From NCBI RefSeq assembly GCF_001982635.1, contig NZ_MKFI01000001.1, positions 884,890 to 948,889 on the forward strand: DNA of 64,000 nucleotides, written 5' to 3'. The translations under genes were made by a program, and so were the position numbers. The stretch is from Bradyrhizobium mercantei (lineage in GTDB: Bacteria; Pseudomonadota; Alphaproteobacteria; Rhizobiales; Xanthobacteraceae). Below are positions 60,482-64,000 of the stretch, in pieces. Positions within the stretch are counted from its first letter, which is position 1. Each line of letters starts with the position of its first letter. The notes below the pieces were generated by a model that saw nothing but the letters and a program-made list of their open reading frames with translations, had not been told where the DNA came from and did no database searches.

Positions 60482-61843
60482 ATGCCACATATTGCGATCA
60501 TCGGCGCCGGCATCACCGGCGTGACGACGGCCTATGCCCTGCTCGAACGCGGCTACGACGTGACTGTCCTCGACAGGCACCGCTACGCCGCGATGGAAAC
60601 CTCGTTTGCGAACGGCGGACAGCTTTCCGCCAGCAACGCGGAAGTATGGAACAGCGCGTCGACCATTCTCAAGGGGCTGCGCTGGATGCTGCGAAGCGAC
60701 GCGCCGCTCCTGATGAACCCGAAGCCGAGCTGGCACAAATATTCCTGGATCGGCGAATTCGTCGGCAACATCGCGCGCTATCGCGCCAACACCATCGAGA
60801 CCACGAAACTCGCAATCGAAGCGCGCAAGCATCTGTTCTCGATCGCGCAGCGCGAGAACATCGCCTTCGATCTCGAACGCCGCGGCATCCTGCACGTCTA
60901 TCACGACAAGGCCGGCTTCGACGCGGGCCTGCGCGTCAACACACTGCTGCAACAGGGCGGGCTCGACCGCCGGCCGGTGACGCCGGAGGAAATCCGCAGC
61001 CTGGAACCCGCGCTGCAGACCAACTGCTATGGCGGCTTCTTCACGCCGTCGGATGCGACCGGCGATATCCACAAGTTCACGCGTGGTCTCGCCGACGCTT
61101 GCGTCCGCCGCGGCGCGTCGTTCGTCCACGAAGCCGACGTCGACACGATCGCGCACGGCGATGGCGGCTTCCGCATCGGCTGGAACGAAACCGCTTCGCA
61201 TGATGCCGACGTCACGGCGCGGCACGAGCTGCATGCGGACGGCATCGTGATCTGCGCCGGCGTGGCGAGCCGCCACTTCGCCGCCCTGCTCAACGACCGC
61301 GTCAACGTCTATCCGGTGAAGGGCTATTCGATCACGGTGCAGCTCGATGCGCCGCAGAGCCGGGACGCCGCGCCGGTCGTCAGCCTGCTCGACGAAGCCG
61401 CCAAGATCGTCACCAGCCGGCTTGGCGCCGACCGCTTCCGCGTCGCCGGCACCGCCGAGTTCAACGGCTTCAACCGCGATATCAGGGCCGACCGCATCCA
61501 GCCGCTGGTGGATTGGGTGCGGCAGCATTTCCCCGGCATCGATACGTCGAAAGTCGTGCCGTGGGCCGGCCTGCGCCCGATGATGCCGAACATGATGCCG
61601 GTGGTGCGCGCCGGACGGATTCCCGGCGTGTTCTACAACACCGGCCACGGTCATCTCGGCTGGACGCTGTCGGCCGCGACGGCGCAGATGGTCGCAGGGG
61701 CGATCGATGATTGGCGCGACCTCGACACGCCACCGATGGCGCCGTCGCTCGGTGCCGGCCTCGGCGATGCGCCTGCGAAATCGCGCAAAGCTGAAATCAA
61801 TCCACCTTCCAGTGGACTGCTTCGAACTCCATCAAAGGAATAA
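60482..61843 (+). CDS. D-amino acid dehydrogenase / glycine-oxidase-like FAD oxidoreductase
   Basis: The 453-residue protein has the FAD-binding motif IAIIGAGITGVTTAYALLERGYDVTVLDR (Gly8, Gly10, Gly13), SFANGGQLSASNAEVW with the typical DadA NGGQLS, and the C-terminal WAGLRPMMPNMMPVV and NTGHGHLGWTLS segments shared by DadA-type enzymes. It oxidises D-amino acids or glycine-like amines to keto acids, using the membrane quinone pool rather than oxygen. Its mRNA leader is the tandem glycine riboswitch, so the substrate or product probably relates to glycine. CCACGGGAGCCTGAAG precedes ATG 60482. Confidence 0.88.
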   Translation: MPHIAIIGAGITGVTTAYALLERGYDVTVLDRHRYAAMETSFANGGQLSASNAEVWNSASTILKGLRWMLRSDAPLLMNPKPSWHKYSWIGEFVGNIARYRANTIETTKLAIEARKHLFSIAQRENIAFDLERRGILHVYHDKAGFDAGLRVNTLLQQGGLDRRPVTPEEIRSLEPALQTNCYGGFFTPSDATGDIHKFTRGLADACVRRGASFVHEADVDTIAHGDGGFRIGWNETASHDADVTARHELHADGIVICAGVASRHFAALLNDRVNVYPVKGYSITVQLDAPQSRDAAPVVSLLDEAAKIVTSRLGADRFRVAGTAEFNGFNRDIRADRIQPLVDWVRQHFPGIDTSKVVPWAGLRPMMPNMMPVVRAGRIPGVFYNTGHGHLGWTLSAATAQMVAGAIDDWRDLDTPPMAPSLGAGLGDAPAKSRKAEINPPSSGLLRTPSKE

Positions 61844-62002
61844 TCGCGCTGTGAGGACTGATTAGCTGCACCGCAAAAATCGCAGCACCGATGGCATGGG
61901 ACTTGCTGAACTTCTGCAGTGTGTCCGCTACCATCTGTGCTACGGTTCGGTGTGCAACGGTCCCGCTGGGGACTTCATCGACCACAACCCAACGGATCCA
62001 AT

Positions 62003-63007
62003 TTGCTCGGATATCTGCTTCGCCGCATCCTCGCTGCCATTCCCGTGATGGGCGTGGTGGCTCTGTTCGTGTTCCTGTTGCTGCGGCTGACGCCGGGCGA
62101 CCCCGCCGCGATCCTTGCCGGCGACAACGCGACGCCCGAACAGCTCGAACGGATCAGGACCTCGCTTGGTCTCAACGAGCCGATCTACATCCAGTTCTAC
62201 ACCTGGGTCGCCAAGCTGCTGCACGGCGACCTCGGCGTCTCCCTGATCTCGAACAAGCCGATCCTCGAGATGATCGGCCCGCGCCTCGAGCCGTCGATTT
62301 CGGTCGCGCTGGCCACCATCATCCTCTCGATCCTGGTCGCGGTGCCGCTCGGCGTGATCGCGGCGTGGAAGCACGGCACCTGGATCGATCGGTTCGTGAT
62401 GGGGCTGTCGGTGCTCGGCTTCTCGGTGCCGGTGTTCGTGATCGGCTATGTGCTGATCCAGATGTTTGCGATCGATCTGCGCTGGGTACCGGTGCAGGGC
62501 TACAAGAGCATCATGTCGGCCTGCGCGACGGCCAAGCCGAATTCGCTTAGCACGCTGGAGGTCGCGGCCTGCCTGAGGGACAGCTTCGGTCCGTTCTTCC
62601 AGCGCCTCATCCTGCCGACCTGCACCCTCTCCTTCATCTATGTCGCGCTGATCGCGCGCATGACCCGGGCCTCGATGCTCGACGTGCTGGGCGAGGACTA
62701 CGTCCGCACGGCGCGCGCCAAGGGCATCGGCGAAACCGGCGTGCTGCTGCGCCACGCGCTGCGCAACGCCGCGGTTCCGGTCATCACCGTGATCGGCTCC
62801 GGCTTCGCACTGCTGATCTCCGGCGTCGTCGTCACCGAAAGCGTGTTCAACCTGCCCGGCATCGGCCGCCTCACCGTCGACGCGGTACTGGCGCGCGACT
62901 ATCCGGTGATCCAGGCGATGATCCTGTTGACGTCAGGCATCTATGTCGGCGTCAATCTGCTGATCGACGTTGCCTACACCCTGCTCGATCCTCGTATCCG
63001 GTACTGA
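62003..63007 (+). CDS. ABC transporter permease, DppB-like
   Basis: The 334-residue protein has about six transmembrane helices, an N-terminal LLGYLLRRILAAIPVMGVVALFVFLLLRLTPGDPA, the standard DppB/OppB opening, and the EAA-type loop EDYVRTARAKGIGETGVLLRHALRNA. TTG 62003 is the most likely start because it begins the LLGYLLRRI motif; more upstream in-frame starts would add an unusual N-terminal tail. It belongs to the peptide-type permease pair with the next gene. Confidence 0.88.
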   Translation: MLGYLLRRILAAIPVMGVVALFVFLLLRLTPGDPAAILAGDNATPEQLERIRTSLGLNEPIYIQFYTWVAKLLHGDLGVSLISNKPILEMIGPRLEPSISVALATIILSILVAVPLGVIAAWKHGTWIDRFVMGLSVLGFSVPVFVIGYVLIQMFAIDLRWVPVQGYKSIMSACATAKPNSLSTLEVAACLRDSFGPFFQRLILPTCTLSFIYVALIARMTRASMLDVLGEDYVRTARAKGIGETGVLLRHALRNAAVPVITVIGSGFALLISGVVVTESVFNLPGIGRLTVDAVLARDYPVIQAMILLTSGIYVGVNLLIDVAYTLLDPRIRY

Positions 63008-63010
63008 GCA

Positions 63011-63898
63011 ATGGCGATCGAAACCCTTCCGGAATCCACGATTCCCGTCACCCGGCCGTTCCGCGTCAAGTTCGGCTTCCTGACGTCGACGCCGATCATC
63101 GCGGTTGCGACGATCTGCCTCGCCCTCATCATCCTGATGGCGATCTTCGCGCCGCTCCTTGCGCCACACGATCCGCTCTTGCTGACGCCGTCGCAGCGGC
63201 TGAAGCCGTCGAGCGCGCAGTACCTGCTCGGCACCGACGCCTATGGACGCGACCTGTTGTCGCGCATCATCTACGGCGCGCGGATCTCGCTGGTGATCGG
63301 GCTCGGCGCCGCCGTGTGCTCGATCGCCATCGGTCTCCTGATCGGCCTTGTCGCCGGCTTCTTCCGCTGGGTCGATGCGGTGATGATGCGGGTGATGGAC
63401 GGCCTGATGGCGATCCCCGCCATCCTGCTCGCGATCGCCGTGGTGTCGCTGTCGGGCGCCAGCATCTGGACCGTGATGGTCGCGATCACCATTCCCGAGA
63501 TTCCGCGCGTGGCACGGCTGGTGCGTTCGGTGGTGCTGACCGCACGCGAGGAGCCCTATGTCGAGGCCGCGATCTCGCTCGGCTCGAGCCTGCCGAAGAT
63601 CATGTGGCGGCATCTGATGCCGAACACGATCGCGCCGCTGATCGTGCAAGGCACCTACGTCTGCGCCTCCGCGATCCTGACCGAGGCGATCCTGTCGTTC
63701 CTCGGCGCCGGCATCTCGCCGGAAACGCCGACCTGGGGCAACATCATGGCCGAGGGCCGCGCCTTCTTCCAGGTCAAGCCGTCACTGATCTTCTGGCCGG
63801 GCCTGCTGCTCTCGATCGCCATTCTCAGCATCAATCTGATCGGCGACGCCGCCCGCGACGCGCTCGATCCCCGCATGAAGCAGCGTGAGGGCAAGTGA
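63011..63898 (+). CDS. ABC transporter permease, DppC-like
   Basis: The 295-residue protein has an N-terminal RPFRVKFGFLTSTPIIAVATICLALIILMAIFAPLLAPHDP, the DppC/OppC pattern, and six helices with the EAA loop EPYVEAAISLGSSLPKIMWRHLMPNTIAPLIVQ. It begins 3 nt after the preceding stop and ends overlapping the ATPase gene by 4 nt, so translation is coupled. Confidence 0.9.
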   Translation: MAIETLPESTIPVTRPFRVKFGFLTSTPIIAVATICLALIILMAIFAPLLAPHDPLLLTPSQRLKPSSAQYLLGTDAYGRDLLSRIIYGARISLVIGLGAAVCSIAIGLLIGLVAGFFRWVDAVMMRVMDGLMAIPAILLAIAVVSLSGASIWTVMVAITIPEIPRVARLVRSVVLTAREEPYVEAAISLGSSLPKIMWRHLMPNTIAPLIVQGTYVCASAILTEAILSFLGAGISPETPTWGNIMAEGRAFFQVKPSLIFWPGLLLSIAILSINLIGDAARDALDPRMKQREGK

Positions 63899-64000
63899 CC
63901 ACAACCAACTCTTCCAACGTCATCCTCGACATCAACAATCTCGTCGTCGGCCTCGGCCGCAAGGCGGACGCTCACCGCATCATCGACGACCTGTCGCTAA
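63895..64000 (+). CDS. ABC transporter ATP-binding protein, N-terminal fragment (cut by window edge)
   Basis: GTG 63895 overlaps the permease stop codon (GTGA). The visible 35 residues, MTTTNSSNVILDINNLVVGLGRKADAHRIIDDLSL, end where a DppD/DppF-type domain would lead into the Walker A region. This is inferred from operon position and the typical N-terminal strand pattern. Confidence 0.7.
   Translation, partial: MTTTNSSNVILDINNLVVGLGRKADAHRIIDDLSL

Noticed and set aside
1..64000. CRISPR array, prophage, IS element or plasmid origin
   Set aside because: No regularly spaced repeats, transposase, integrase, capsid or replication gene motifs were seen on either strand.

Overview
The window looks like chromosomal DNA of a high-GC alphaproteobacterium of the Bradyrhizobium/Nitrobacteraceae type. 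This is an inference from gene families (a BTLCP transglutaminase-like peptidase, a DUF3126 protein, gamma carbonic anhydrase, a PAS_5 protein, HAMP-cyclases, several PilZ proteins), from a FixK/FNR box and CtrA boxes, and from a family of GTAGCCCG...CGGGCTAC intergenic palindromes of the kind abundant in that group. No phage, integrase, transposase, CRISPR array or rRNA was seen. One tRNA (Leu, anticodon UAA) is present.

Layout. 0-3.4 kb: the N-terminal part of a rhomboid protease, a spacer with a probable minus-strand terminator and a CtrA box, a PAS_5 protein and a membrane nucleotide cyclase. 3.5-9.1 kb: SnoaL-like protein, TPR protein, DJ-1/PfpI protein, and an Orn/Lys/Arg decarboxylase plus GNAT pair. 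9.1-14.4 kb: palindromic repeats, dodecin and HdeD genes diverging around a perfect FixK/FNR box, a small secreted protein, DUF4239 protein, ornithine cyclodeaminase family protein and pantothenate kinase (coaA). 14.4-20 kb: a three-subunit molybdenum hydroxylase operon diverging from a family-5 ABC solute-binding protein. 20-26.3 kb is the accessory-looking part: an AT-richer orphan ORF abutting a truncated MaoC dehydratase, a scrap duplicated from the 3' end of the amidohydrolase gene at 29.7 kb, a PNPOx/LivK-like pair, a secreted clan GH-A hydrolase and an FG-GAP-like protein.

26.4-45 kb: SPFH membrane protein, SDR, amidohydrolase, cNMP-binding patatin phospholipase, zinc dehydrogenase, MBL hydrolase, desaturase, FAD monooxygenase, PilZ, BTLCP, a large membrane protein, and a TetR gene just ahead of a FabA-like dehydratase, with a perfect 20-bp palindrome at the TetR promoter. 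45-57 kb: small secreted and membrane proteins, gamma-CA, cysE, alpha/beta hydrolase, zinc-finger protein plus FAD monooxygenase, tRNA-Leu, PilZ.

57-64 kb is the most coherent system. It holds a family-5 ABC solute-binding protein, a divergent M20 peptidase, a tandem glycine riboswitch, a D-amino-acid-dehydrogenase-like flavoenzyme, two DppB/DppC-type permeases and the start of an ABC ATPase. It reads as an uptake and oxidation module for small peptides or amino acid conjugates whose enzyme gene senses glycine. The solute-binding protein has a close paralogue at 18.35 kb beside the molybdenum hydroxylase operon.
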